Origin: Imperialibacter sp. EC-SDR9
Lineage (GTDB): Bacteria > Bacteroidota > Bacteroidia > Cytophagales > Cyclobacteriaceae
Length of the DNA: 64,000 nt
Direction of reading: 5' to 3'
Assembly: GCF_902498805.1 (NCBI RefSeq)
Contig: NZ_LR701582.1
Location: forward strand, 62,001-126,000
Below are positions 1-9,800 of this stretch, in pieces. Under the pieces are notes generated by a model that was not told the origin of the DNA, made no database searches, and worked only from the letters and a program-made list of their open reading frames with translations. Position 1 is the stretch's first letter. Each line of letters starts with the position of its first letter. Made by a program: the position numbers and the translations under genes.

Positions 1-2
1 TC

Positions 3-161
3 CCGTCAGACATGGGATGCTTCACAAGCCCTTTTGTTACTTACTCGGTTGTCCCCAACCTTGACCTCGACCTGCTCGGTCAGTTCTTTCTTGGCGACAT
101 AGGAGAGGGGTATACACTACTGGCCAAAGTAGCTTATACTCGTGTTAAATGGAGCTTTTAA
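3..161 (+). CDS. C-terminal fragment of a probable outer-membrane beta-barrel protein
   Basis: An open frame enters from the left edge and ends with TAA at 159-161, giving 52 residues. The residues look like the last strands of an outer-membrane barrel: alternating polar and hydrophobic positions (LDLLGQFFLGD, then YTLLAKVAYTRVKWSF), aromatic-rich, and finishing in Trp-Ser-Phe, the terminal aromatic recognised by the BAM machinery. The start and most of the protein lie outside the window, so the family (porin, alginate-export-like or another barrel) cannot be named. No competing frame across 1-161 looks as protein-like. The barrel assignment is inference from composition and the C-terminal Phe. 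Confidence 0.5.
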   Translation, partial: PSDMGCFTSPFVTYSVVPNLDLDLLGQFFLGDIGEGYTLLAKVAYTRVKWSF

Positions 162-246
162 CCTTTTTGTAGGGGGTTCTCAGGCAAGGGGTGTTTTAGT
201 ATTGTAAAGAGTAAGAATCGACGTAAAGAAAGTCAAATCTTGTTTG

Positions 247-307
247 CCCAGGTATGAATTTATACTTGGGTTCAGGTACTAAGGAGCTTCGGCTCCTTTT
301 TTTATTT
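247..307 (+). terminator. Hairpin plus rho-independent terminator downstream of the partial barrel gene
   Basis: AGGAGC-TTCG-GCTCCT at about 282-297 followed by a run of T is a textbook intrinsic terminator with a UUCG tetraloop. Just upstream, CCCAGGTA (247-254) can pair with TACTTGGG (263-270). It would end the transcript from the left edge, about 120 bp after its stop codon. The rest of 162-363 shows no gene. Confidence 0.75.
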
Positions 308-363
308 CCTTAATTGAGTATTTTTATCTTTGCGCAGAATAGCCTAACCACTAAAGTCCTTTT

Positions 364-1701
364 ATGGCGTCGTTGAAAGAGAGAATTGATAAGATTGCTC
401 AGTTTATTGAGGTTGACATATGGAGAATTAAGCTGGATTCGATTCCCAGGGGCAAAAGCTTTCTTTACAGACAAATAAGGGTGTTGGTATTGGCAGGGAA
501 AGGCTTTGTGAGAGACGAGGTTGGTGTCAAGTCCTCGGCGTTGACCTATTTCACTTTGCTGTCGATTGTCCCTGTAATTGCGCTCGCTTTTGGTATTAGT
601 AAGGGCTTTGGGTTTGATATTCAAAGCACCATCACCAGGTTGCTCGCCGGTCAGGAAGACCTGACAAAGTATGCATTTGACGCTGCTGAAAATATGCTCG
701 ATAACGCCAAAGGCGGCGTTGTCGCTGGAGTGGGATTAGTAGTGTTGCTTTATACGGTATTGAGACTGCTTAATAGTATTGAAGAAACTTTCAATGATAT
801 ATGGGAGATCAAAAAGCAAAGATCCTTGCAACGAAAAATATCAGAATACACTGCTATTCTGCTCATATCTCCTATTTTAGTTTTCTTCTCAAGCTCTCTC
901 ACGGTACTAGCAAGCTCAGAGGTGGGGAAGCTGACTGAGCAAATTGAGCTGCTCAACCTTTTTGCACCGCTGATTTTATTTCTGCTTAAGTTTTTGCCAT
1001 ACACCCTTATCTGGCTTTTGCTTATTCTTCTCTATCTGATTATGCCAAACACCGGAGTGAAGATAAAGTCTGCCATGATAGCTGGCATTGTTGCCGGAAC
1101 TGCTTTTCAACTCCTTCAATGGGGCTATATTGAGTTTCAGGTGGGTGTGTCAAAGTATAACTATATCTACGGCAGCTTAGCGGCTTTGCCTTTGTTTCTT
1201 ATTTGGGCTCAATCGAGCTGGATGATAGTTCTTTTTGGTGCAGAGCTTTCGTTCGCTCACCAAAATGCAGCCCGGTATGAATTCTCAAATGAGACTCTCC
1301 AGCCCAGCACCAGGCACAAGGAGTTCATCGCTCTGCTTATCGTAAGGCTGCTTATACTCAGGTTCAAAAAAGGAGAGCCTGGCTTGACTGTGGGCGAAAT
1401 CACCGACCGGTTGCTGGTTCCCTTCAGGTTTGCCAATGTGATTGTGAGGGAGCTCGTAGAGGTGAAAATTCTTTCGGAGATCAACATGGGAGAAAGAGAA
1501 AACAGTACTTACCAGCCGGCAATGGACATTGACTTAATTACCGCCTATCTGGTGATTGACCGCCTTGAGAACAGAGGTCTGGACAATATCTGTATTCTCA
1601 ATGATGATGAGGCGACACTTATGCTACAAACGATTGACACCATGGAAGCTGACATGGACAAGTCAATGGTGAACAGGCCCCTTGGCGAGCTTCATTTGTA
1701 G
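364..1701 (+). CDS. YihY/BrkB family inner-membrane protein with C-terminal winged-helix-like tail
   Basis: The 445-residue protein has the YihY/BrkB (UPF0761) membrane core: a conserved N-terminal segment around residues 53-80 (VGVKSSALTYFTLLSIVP), the RLLNSIEETFNDIW motif near 133-147, and about six hydrophobic segments to residue 295. The family was once called RNase BN by mistake; its true role is not established. From about residue 315 a soluble tail follows whose pattern (LTVGEITDRLLVPFRFANVIVRELVEVKIL) resembles an Rrf2-like winged helix; tails like this occur in some longer BrkB proteins. The ATG at 364 follows an AT-rich leader and the upstream terminator, so it is probably transcribed alone. 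It is convergent with the next gene, whose stop overlaps its 3-prime end by 10 bp. Family confidence is high, function unknown. Confidence 0.88.
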   Translation: MASLKERIDKIAQFIEVDIWRIKLDSIPRGKSFLYRQIRVLVLAGKGFVRDEVGVKSSALTYFTLLSIVPVIALAFGISKGFGFDIQSTITRLLAGQEDLTKYAFDAAENMLDNAKGGVVAGVGLVVLLYTVLRLLNSIEETFNDIWEIKKQRSLQRKISEYTAILLISPILVFFSSSLTVLASSEVGKLTEQIELLNLFAPLILFLLKFLPYTLIWLLLILLYLIMPNTGVKIKSAMIAGIVAGTAFQLLQWGYIEFQVGVSKYNYIYGSLAALPLFLIWAQSSWMIVLFGAELSFAHQNAARYEFSNETLQPSTRHKEFIALLIVRLLILRFKKGEPGLTVGEITDRLLVPFRFANVIVRELVEVKILSEINMGERENSTYQPAMDIDLITAYLVIDRLENRGLDNICILNDDEATLMLQTIDTMEADMDKSMVNRPLGELHL

Positions 1702-2735
1702 TATTCGTATTCCAGATAAGTACAGATGTAGTTGGGGTTTTGCTCCTGATTGAATTCGATCGCATCAAGAAGCTTTTTTTTGTCATAGGTGAATTCTCCA
1801 CTTTGGGTGATGTTACCTGCTGCTGCCTTCATATAATACGAAATCAATTTTCCACTATCATTGAAATTCTCCTCATAGGTGCGGGTGGTATCGCCCGTAG
1901 TTTCATCTATATGGAAATCTGAAATATGGCTGGGAGTGCCGTCACCATAGAAGGAGTTGGCCTTCTCTCTGATAACAAGCCGATCTTTGTTCAGCAAGCG
2001 AGCATGGGCAATTTTGTTATACTTATTGTATTCATACTCCATTGACACTTCGTCGTCTATGATGCTTGCAGTGGAGCTTGACATGTAGATGCGATCACCA
2101 AACTCATTGTACTGGATCATTTGGGTAGCCACTTCATCGCCCGACACCACATTGAACCTTGTGAATGTTTCTTCCAGTAGTGTTTCGTCTTTGTAGGAGT
2201 AGGTGGCCACTGCGTGGGTTCTGTCCAGATTATCTCTTTCCTCTATTTTAATCGGGAAACCGTCAGGGTTCAGGGTGACAATCTTGCGCATTTCACTTCT
2301 TACCTGTCCGTTTTCAAGGAAGTCTGTTGTGAGGGTATCATATCCTAACTTGTCGTAATACTTAGTCTGAATGACAATATTGTTTAGGTTATACAGATTT
2401 TGATATGTTTTGTCGCCTTCCGGCCCATAGAAGTAGTGGGTTCTGCTTCTTAGCTCACCTGAATATTCATAGGCTGCTTGTTTCAGCAGCCTTCCTTCTT
2501 CGTCAAACTCTCTTTCTTCCAGCACCGTACTGCTACTCCTTGGCTCAGTCGCCTCACAGTCGTAAAGGTAGGTGGTGATTTTTCGAATATCGAGCGAGGC
2601 TATTTCTCTTTGATACTTGAGTAATTCTTTTTTCTCGGGAGAAAGCCTGGGGTCAACCGCCTCATCACCCTGAGTGGAGAGCCCGCCACAGGAAAATAAT
2701 AGTGGAAATAGAACGAGCGGAAAAGAATGGCGCAT
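1692..2735 (-). CDS. Hypothetical lipoprotein with YD/RHS-like beta repeats
   Basis: I place the start at 2735 because MRHSFPLVLFPLLFSC-GG is a compact lipoprotein signal with lipobox LFSC; the open frame extends upstream to 2816 with another ATG at 2753. The mature chain is rich in Tyr, Asp and Gly and has repeated blocks of the type YxYxxxGxLxxxxxYxxD (for example LISYYMKAAAGNITQSGEFTYD), the spacing of YD/RHS-type beta repeats, though too degenerate to call an RHS toxin and with no C-terminal toxin domain. It probably sits on the periplasmic or outer face of the envelope. The upstream gene stops at 2758, so the two may be co-transcribed. No function can be assigned. Confidence 0.72.
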   Translation of the reverse strand: MRHSFPLVLFPLLFSCGGLSTQGDEAVDPRLSPEKKELLKYQREIASLDIRKITTYLYDCEATEPRSSSTVLEEREFDEEGRLLKQAAYEYSGELRSRTHYFYGPEGDKTYQNLYNLNNIVIQTKYYDKLGYDTLTTDFLENGQVRSEMRKIVTLNPDGFPIKIEERDNLDRTHAVATYSYKDETLLEETFTRFNVVSGDEVATQMIQYNEFGDRIYMSSSTASIIDDEVSMEYEYNKYNKIAHARLLNKDRLVIREKANSFYGDGTPSHISDFHIDETTGDTTRTYEENFNDSGKLISYYMKAAAGNITQSGEFTYDKKKLLDAIEFNQEQNPNYICTYLEYEYYK

Positions 2736-2757
2736 TATGCTAGCTAACCTCATAAAA

Positions 2758-3264
2758 TCACTTAGAACGTTGTTTAAAAGACCATGTGAAGTGAAAGACA
2801 GACACGATTGCGCCATCCTGCAAAGTGCCGGTGGTTTTGGCGGTCACAGTTTGAGGCTGCCCCGAGCTTATGGCTAGCTCAACTGCATCAAATATTCTCT
2901 GTCCATCCTCACAGGTAAAAGTGGTTTTTCCAGTCGCTCTTTTTGGGAATTCTGCTTTCAAATCAACAATGATAGTAGCCACACTGGGGCTCCTGTCCGT
3001 TATCGCCAAAAGGGCAATGGAAGCTGTAGAAAGCTCTGCCGCCATGCTTTGAACAGCAAAATATATAGATTTGAAAGGGTTTTTGTTAAGCCATTTGAAA
3101 GGGATGGTAGTAACAGCTCTTTCGTTGTTCAGTTCCTTTAATCTCATTCCGGCTATCCATCCCGCAGGCACATTGCCAAAGGTGTACATCCAGAAAAGAA
3201 ATGGGTTCAACATCCTCTGCCTGAACTTTTCCTGCTTTCCTGTAAGAGTAGTGGTGCTGCTCAT
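2758..3264 (-). CDS. DUF4442 hot-dog-fold (thioesterase-like) protein
   Basis: The 168-residue protein matches the DUF4442 pattern: an N-terminal helix with NPFLFWMYTFGNVPAGWIAGMRL, then RAVTTIPFKWLNKNPFKSIYFAVQSMAAELST, in which the hot-dog helix is recognisable, and a final strand ending VFHFTWSFKQR. Hot-dog relatives are acyl-CoA thioesterases or acyl-binding proteins, but no catalytic residue has been defined for this branch, so the activity is open. It is cytosolic with no signal peptide. An intrinsic terminator for the upstream symporter lies just before it (3298-3323), implying its own promoter; the lipoprotein gene downstream begins within about 25 bp of its stop. Confidence 0.78.
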   Translation of the reverse strand: MSSTTTLTGKQEKFRQRMLNPFLFWMYTFGNVPAGWIAGMRLKELNNERAVTTIPFKWLNKNPFKSIYFAVQSMAAELSTASIALLAITDRSPSVATIIVDLKAEFPKRATGKTTFTCEDGQRIFDAVELAISSGQPQTVTAKTTGTLQDGAIVSVFHFTWSFKQRSK

Positions 3265-3297
3265 GGTGCTGTGCCTTTGAATACCAGCGAAATTAAC

Positions 3298-3323
3298 AAA
3301 AAAGGCCCGGATATTTCCGAGCC
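3298..3323 (-). terminator. Intrinsic terminator of the sodium/sugar symporter gene
   Basis: Read on the minus strand, GGCTCGG-AAATAT-CCGGGCC is followed by a T run. It lies 23 bp after the symporter stop at 3346 and before the DUF4442 start. Confidence 0.75.
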
Positions 3324-3345
3324 TTCAAATCTTATTGAGTAGGCG

Positions 3346-5169
3346 TTACCACCATACAATGTAGATGAGGGTAACCAGCACAACGATGATGAGTGCCATG
3401 GTATTAAATTGTTTCGACGACTTATAAACCTTTTTAGATATATCAATTGCTTTTTTGTCGTAGTCAATGCCTTGAGACAGGAACAGCGCCACGGCCACAA
3501 ACATCAGGCTCATCAGGTGAATAAGCGTTTTCCCAATATGGGTATCCATGCTCAAGACGGTTCCATCAAACATTTCGTGGTTTCCCCCCTCCATAATGAT
3601 AAAGAGGAAAAGACAGCCAACAATGATGAGGAAATTCTGATCCTTCCATTTGAATCCTTCCTTGTCAATCCATGAGATGATGATCATTGCAAAGCAAAGG
3701 ATAATGAACACAAAGCCCATTCGGTCAATAAATGGCACCTCAGGCACAAAGAAGTAGAAAAAGGCATTGATAGGTATGGAAAGCACTGCTACCCACAAGG
3801 CTGCGTTGGACGTTGACTTGCTCCAGAACATACCAAATAGGAAGATAACAGTGACAGCAGGGGTCACAAAGCCGGAAAACTCCTGGATGTACTGAAACAT
3901 CTGATCAAAGCCTTCCAGAGCGGGCGTTACAAGGCACGCAATTGCTAAAGCGACGAAGCTGGTAATACGACCGACTTTCACCAGATTGGTTTCAGTAGAT
4001 TCCTTATTGATGAACTTATGGTAAATGTCCATCGTGAAAATCGTGGCTGTTGAGTTCATCATAGAAGCCAATGATGAAATAATGGCACCAATTAAAGCGG
4101 CAAATGTTACCCCCTTGAGCCCGGCTGGCACAAGCGACAGCATAGCCGGATAAGACTTGTCAGGCTTCATGAGCCCGTCACTCATCATAGCATTAATGAT
4201 GTTGGCATCTCCTGTTTTGTCGACAAGGTAAAATGCTGCAACACCCGGGATTACCACAAAGATGGGCATGATCACTTTCAGGAAGGCTGCGAATGCCACG
4301 CCTTTGCGTGCTTCAGATAGATTCTTGGCTGCAAGAGCCCTTTGCGTGATATACTGGTTGCATCCCCAATAGGCCAGGTTAGCAATCCACATGCCTCCGA
4401 TAAGTACTGAAATTCCGGGCAAATCCATATAGGACGACTTGGATTCACCATTGATCATATAAGTGGAGTCCACATCAAAGACCATATCAAACTTACCAGG
4501 TACTTCCCTAATGAGGGTGAGGAAGCCACTAAAAGCACCTTCGCCACCACTTACTAAATTGAGCGCAACTCCTGATACGAGAATACCGCCTATGACAAGG
4601 AATATCACCTGAATGATGTCGGTGTAGGCCACAGCTTTTAACCCCCCGTAAATAGAATAAAGGAGAGCAAACGTGCCAAGCCCAAGGATGCCATACATGA
4701 ATGGAATGCCGATAACGGTATTAAGAGCCAGCGCCCCCAGGAACATCACCGTAGTCAGGTTGACGAAAACGTAGAGAAGGAGCCAGAATACAGCCAAACT
4801 TGTTCTTACCCTGCCGTCATATCTCAGTAAAAGAAACTGAGGCATAGTGAAAATTTTCTTATTTAAGTAGATGGGTAAAAGGTATTTGGCCACCAGTAGC
4901 AGCGTTACGGCTGCCATTAACTCGTAAGCTGCAATGGCCATTCCTATGGCGAACCCTGAACCAGACATGCCAATGATTTGCTCTGCTGAGATGTTTGAGG
5001 CAATTAAAGAAGCACCAATGGCATACCAGGGAAGTGATTTCCCTGCCAGGAAGTAGTCGGTTGAATCCTGCTCAACGCCTTCCTTTTTTCTGGAGACCCA
5101 CCAGGCAATGCCTATGATGATAAGAGCATAAATACAAAATACAACAATGTCAATTGACGAAAAGCTCAT
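3346..5169 (-). CDS. Sodium/solute symporter, vSGLT-like sodium/sugar cotransporter
   Basis: This 607-residue integral membrane protein belongs to the solute:sodium symporter family and closely resembles Vibrio vSGLT. Visible landmarks are DYFLAGKSLPWYAIGASLIASNISAEQ (residues 38-64, including the Asn and Gln that line the vSGLT sugar site), a conserved Glu in AAYELMAAV, NQYITQRALAAK, the Na2-site serines in ISSLASMMNSTATIFTMDIY, and YIQEFSGFVTP containing the equivalent of vSGLT Gln428. About 14 transmembrane segments are evident, ending at the C-terminal WW. It should import a hexose with sodium; glucose versus galactose cannot be told by eye. It has a terminator behind it and about 600 bp without genes upstream, so it is probably monocistronic. 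It acts in the inner membrane. Confidence 0.92.
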   Translation of the reverse strand: MSFSSIDIVVFCIYALIIIGIAWWVSRKKEGVEQDSTDYFLAGKSLPWYAIGASLIASNISAEQIIGMSGSGFAIGMAIAAYELMAAVTLLLVAKYLLPIYLNKKIFTMPQFLLLRYDGRVRTSLAVFWLLLYVFVNLTTVMFLGALALNTVIGIPFMYGILGLGTFALLYSIYGGLKAVAYTDIIQVIFLVIGGILVSGVALNLVSGGEGAFSGFLTLIREVPGKFDMVFDVDSTYMINGESKSSYMDLPGISVLIGGMWIANLAYWGCNQYITQRALAAKNLSEARKGVAFAAFLKVIMPIFVVIPGVAAFYLVDKTGDANIINAMMSDGLMKPDKSYPAMLSLVPAGLKGVTFAALIGAIISSLASMMNSTATIFTMDIYHKFINKESTETNLVKVGRITSFVALAIACLVTPALEGFDQMFQYIQEFSGFVTPAVTVIFLFGMFWSKSTSNAALWVAVLSIPINAFFYFFVPEVPFIDRMGFVFIILCFAMIIISWIDKEGFKWKDQNFLIIVGCLFLFIIMEGGNHEMFDGTVLSMDTHIGKTLIHLMSLMFVAVALFLSQGIDYDKKAIDISKKVYKSSKQFNTMALIIVVLVTLIYIVWW

Positions 5170-5773
5170 AACAGCAATGTGGTTTAAGTGGCTGGATTTT
5201 CACTAATTGGGCAGCATAATACGCATTTGCGGGCTTATCGCAAAGTAACTTTAGTTTAAATAGGTACTGGGATTTGCCAGAGGCTGGATAGGAGACAACT
5301 TAGAATTATACAAGTTATTGATGATAAGCACGAAACACAGCCACTCACTTCATGTGTCGAGGGTGCTATGAATGCCAATTATTGTATCGGGTTTCTTGCA
5401 CCCTTTAGCTTTAGGTTGGGTAAAACAGAGCTAAAAGTTTACCAGCGGTGTTCGTTTGTGACCACAGGAGTGTACGGATTTGAAAAAGGTCAGCAATTGG
5501 AATGAACGGGATATTTCTTTTTTAAGCGGCAGAGTATTTTTTTGGTTCTTTTTTTGTAACCCTGAGGGTGGCGGTTTATCGTCAGCGCCTGCGGCCTAAC
5601 GATTGTTTTTTTGAAAATGCGTTAATAAACCATTGGTTCTATTGATAAAAAACTAATCCAGCTACCTTCTTTACTCCTTTGCCAGTTTTATTTTCAAAAT
5701 TTCTTTCACCTTTTCTGAGAACTTGGCCGAAACCTTGCCCGTACAACATCACAAGGTTTAAAACTCGAATATT
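5170..5773. other. Long non-coding interval between symporter and secreted protein
   Basis: About 600 bp separate two divergent genes. I see no ORF with protein-like composition, no tRNA, and no strong hairpin. It must contain the promoters for both flanking genes; no match to the Bacteroidota -33/-7 consensus stood out enough to report. Confidence 0.6.
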
Positions 5774-6367
5774 ATGAAAAAAGTTATGTCAACAGCAGCA
5801 ATGCTGGTAATGGTTACCAGTATGGCTTTAGCTTCCAAAAATACCAATGAAGCTACTAAATCGTCACAAGTAAAAATCACTCAAAGCACGGCGATGGGTA
5901 TTTATAATCTGCGTTTTGACGCCGACAGCCCAGGTCAGGTAACAATCAAAATTGCCAACGAAAAAGGCAATACCCTGATGAAAGAAAAGATTGCTTACAC
6001 TACTTCATTTGAACGCCCTTACAACTTGCAGGATCTACCCGACGGAACTTACCGTATGACGGTTGAGCGGGACGGCAAGGTGATTGAAGAAACCATTCAG
6101 CATGTGAAGAACAGGCCGTCGGTAAGGGCAATTTACGATGTGGATGTTGAGGAGGTATCAAGCGGCAAATATCAGTTGGTGGTGAAGAAGACTGGTCACC
6201 AGGCAGTAAAAGTTAAGATTACCGACAAGAATGGGGTCATCTTCTTTAATGGTGCCATCGACGAAATGGGTAGTTTCAGCAAAACATTCGACCTAAGCAA
6301 TATAGTTGCCAGCGACGTGAAGATGGAAGTCACGATGGGAGATAAAACGACAGTGAGGAGTTTATAA
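5774..6367 (+). CDS. Secreted protein of unknown function with two beta-sandwich-like repeats
   Basis: The 197-residue product starts with a Sec signal (MKKVMSTAAMLVMVTSMALASK). The mature part contains two similar segments: VTIKIANEKGNTLMKEKIAYTTSFERPYNLQDLPDGTYRMTVERDGKVIEETI and, further on, VKVKITDKNGVIFFNGAIDEMGSFSKTFDLSNI. Both have the N-x-x-G-x-x-L...L-x-x-G-x-Y shape of T9SS type A sorting domains and related Ig-like folds, but no extra cargo domain is present. It could be a small periplasmic or surface protein built from such a fold. Leader 5761-5773 is A-rich, as usual for the phylum. A strong terminator follows. Function unknown. Confidence 0.75.
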   Translation: MKKVMSTAAMLVMVTSMALASKNTNEATKSSQVKITQSTAMGIYNLRFDADSPGQVTIKIANEKGNTLMKEKIAYTTSFERPYNLQDLPDGTYRMTVERDGKVIEETIQHVKNRPSVRAIYDVDVEEVSSGKYQLVVKKTGHQAVKVKITDKNGVIFFNGAIDEMGSFSKTFDLSNIVASDVKMEVTMGDKTTVRSL

Positions 6368-6444
6368 TATTTTTTCGATGCTGGTGACAGCCAGCTTACT
6401 TTAGCCACTCAAAAGCAAAAAGGACTTTTTAATCTGAAAGTATG

Positions 6445-6472
6445 ACCGGAGGCGGATGCCTCCGGTTTTTTT
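6445..6472 (+). terminator. Intrinsic terminator after the small secreted protein
   Basis: ACCGGAGGC-GGAT-GCCTCCGGT followed by seven T residues, about 78 bp after the stop codon at 6367. Confidence 0.85.
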
Positions 6473-6847
6473 ATTATGATCTTAGCAATAGTCGGCTGGT
6501 AACGTACTTTTCTGAACTCACAGAGTGTCTGGTTTGCGGGTTTCAGTCCGGAGGCTTATGTAATTTTTAACCTCTTTTTTGACAAAACATGCACAAAACG
6601 GAATTTTATCCCTTGGCAATTTTTATAAAATCGTGAAGCATGGCCGTAGGGGTTTCTCGTGACTGCTTCGATAAGTGACAGCTTTCTTTCGATGAAATGT
6701 CCAAATAGTTCGACTAAGCGGAGGCCCACTTGCAAACGTCGGCGTGCCCCTTGGAGGGCTTTAATGCTAATTGCCTGTTTGTAATACCCAAGTGAGAGAG
6801 GAGCTAAAAACCAAAAAATCAGGACGATAGAAAGAGTTCCCTTTGTC
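6473..6847. other. Non-coding leader region before the giant surface protein gene
   Basis: About 375 bp without a convincing gene. A minus-strand frame across 6556-7008 runs into the 5-prime end of the large coding region and has no recognisable domain, so I treat it as chance. The promoter of the adhesin operon should be here. Confidence 0.5.
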
Positions 6848-9800
6848 ATGTGCAAAGACCATGGTCTGTCGCATAAGGAAAGTGAATTACTAATAACGTC
6901 CTGGAATATGAATCTAACAAAACAAACAAATGGTCGGCATGCGCCATACTTTTTGCGAGCCAGCAAATCGGGCTTAAACTTAGCGGGGATATTGTCCACC
7001 GTCGCCAATCAAATCTCGTCAGCACTTAACCGGTCGTGGATGTGCGGCTGGGGACTACCTCTCTTGGTAGTATTGACACTATTGACAATTGCAGAGGATC
7101 TGAAAGCTCAAACTACCGAGTCCTTTGCCTCATCACCCACTTTGATTTCTCACCCATCTGTTCCCTCGTGGAAGACTTCGGCTGAAGTAACCATCGGAGG
7201 GGTAGTTTATGAGTTGTTGAACGGAGGAAACGGAGGATGGGCTTTTTCCGGCAGCGGTGGAGTGTCAAATAGCTCCAGCCTTTTTTACAGCACGGCAGCC
7301 ACTAGTTCAATCACCATTAAGAGGAAAGATGGAGCCCGCTTTCAGTTTTATGGGGTATGGTTAAAATACAAAAATTTTACCAGCGGCTATACCGCCCCCT
7401 GGCTTACGGCCAACTACAATGGTTCAGGCGTTTCGTCTGACACCTACGGTTCAAACACTACCGTCACAATATCAAAAAACTTGAATGTTACTACAGTGAC
7501 TTTGATGTTTTCGGGCTTGTGGGAGCTTAACTTTGACAATTTGATTGTAGGCCCGGCAATTGCTTCGCTGCCTACTGTTACTACTACAGCCGCAGATTTG
7601 ATAGGTGGAACGTATGCCAGTCTTGGTGGCAATGTAACCAGTGACGGCGGAGGCACCATTACGGACCGGGGGATCGTCTACAGCACCTCGCCGTCGCCCG
7701 CTATTGGCGATGGCCGGGGGGAGCAGGTGGCAATAGGTACCGGTTCAGGCATTTTTTCGCAAACAGTCTCTGGCTTTTCGCTCAGCACCACTTACTACGT
7801 AAGAGCATATGCCATCAATTCAGCCGGCACTTCTTACGGCTCACAAATAACATTTACCACAACTGACGGCACTGGCCCGATCACGCTTTTGCCTTCAATG
7901 GACACTTACATTGAGGACGGTTCAGGCTATTCAACCTCACAAACCAACTACGTTGGAGACTGGTGGGGGTGGTACTCTGATGCTGCAATAAAATTTAACC
8001 TGGCCGCCGTGACTGGTACCGTGTCCGACGCAAAGCTTCGGCTATATGTAAGCGAAGTAGGCGCTGGCACAGTTTTCGCAAAAATCTGGGGCTCTAACGA
8101 TGACAGCTGGCTTGCTACAACTAATTCTGTCCCCTCCAAAAACACTTCCCTAAGCGAAAATGTATCTATTACCGCCACAGGATGGAAGGAATTTGACGTC
8201 ACCGCATTCATTAAACAACAAGCCGAGGGAGATGGCACAGCCTCTATGGTGATTTCTGGAAATACAGCGGAGGGAGATAATTGGTTTGGGTTCAAATCTG
8301 ACAACAGCGCCACCAACAAACCACAACTGGTGGTAACGGTAGCTGCTGGCAATACCGCACCTACGGCTTCTCTTGTGGCTATTTCCGGGGCAGGTGAAGT
8401 AGGTGCTACACTAACAGGGACATACACCTATGCCGACGCTAACAGCGATGCTGAAAGCGGCACGACTTACAAGTGGTACAGGGGAGTTGCTGATGTTTGC
8501 TTGGCACCCGTTGCTATTGCTGGTGCTACACAAACCACCTACACCCTTCAGCCTGAAGATGAAGGCAAGTACATTACTTTTGAGGTAACACCCAGCGACG
8601 GTACTGATGCAGGAAGTGCTATGGTGAGTGATAGACTCGGCCCTGTTGTCCAAACTGTTTTGCTGGGCTCCAGCCCTACCATCTCTTTCTCGAACGAGGT
8701 TGGGTTTGATGACAATATTGCCCAGGATGGCGAGGGAGGATCTGTCGTGATCAGCGACCTCAACCTGCAGGTAATGCCTATCAATAGCTCCGGCGTGAAG
8801 CTTATAGGACAACCTATCCAATACCACGACAACACGCAATCAGGCTGGTCGGGTTACCCGGCTATCATTACATATGGCGACACAGATGCCCATTTCGGGT
8901 GGTCGATTAAATCGGACAACGGAACTGCATTCTCTTTGGTCGCCGTAGATTTTCACGACTGGGGGGGCTATACAGGCGACACATTTGTTGCGGAGGCTTT
9001 TTTGGACGCCGCTTCAAAGGGAACAATAACATTTACGGGAAACCTGGACGGAAGCTATATTGCGTTGACTAACTCCGGTGCCTTGTCGTCGATATTTGCC
9101 AATGTTGATGAAGTCAGAATTTACATGCAGGGTGGGGACAATTCATGGCCCTCATTAAACAATATTCAAGTTTCCACGCCGGTGCTTACAGGTCCACCTA
9201 CCGTATCTTCTACGGCTCAAACGGACTTGACATCAACCTCGGCTACACTTGGAGGAAACGTTACCGCCAATGGAGGCCTTGCTGTGACGGAAAGAGGTGT
9301 CGTTTATGCCACCTCAGCAGAGCCTACCATTGCTAATACGAAAGTGGAGATTGGCTCGGGCACGGGCGCCTTCTCTCAAAGTGTAACCGGACTGGAAGTG
9401 AACACCACTTACTATTTCCGTGCTTACGCCATCAATTCATTGGGCACAAGCTATGGAAATGAATTGAGCTTTAGTACCCCAAAAATTGCTCAGACAATCA
9501 GTTTTGACCCTATCAGCGAAAAAACATGGGGCGACGAGCCATTTACAGTAGGTAGCGAAAGAACAGATCAAAACCAGGTAATAACTTATGTAGCCACCGA
9601 TCCTTCCATAGTGACAATAGTGGGCAATCAGGCTACCATTAAAAAGGGCGGTAGCACAACGATTACCGCATCTCAGGCAGGAGATGACACGTATGCGTCG
9701 GCCGTAGCTGTGGAGCAAACCCTTACAGTGAACAAAAAGGCTTTGACCGTCACAGCGGAAGACAAAACCAAAGAATATGGTGCGGCTGACCCTGCTAACA

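Noticed and set aside
1692-2735. RHS or polymorphic toxin reading of the YD-like lipoprotein
   Set aside because: The repeats are short and degenerate, and there is no RHS core or toxin tail; the protein ends within the repeat-like region.
5170-5773. Non-coding RNA or riboswitch in the long gap before the secreted protein
   Set aside because: No stable hairpin series or known riboswitch core could be recognised by eye.
6556-7008. Minus-strand 150-codon frame overlapping the start of the giant adhesin
   Set aside because: No family, signal or codon pattern; it overlaps the adhesin N-terminus and an intergenic region.
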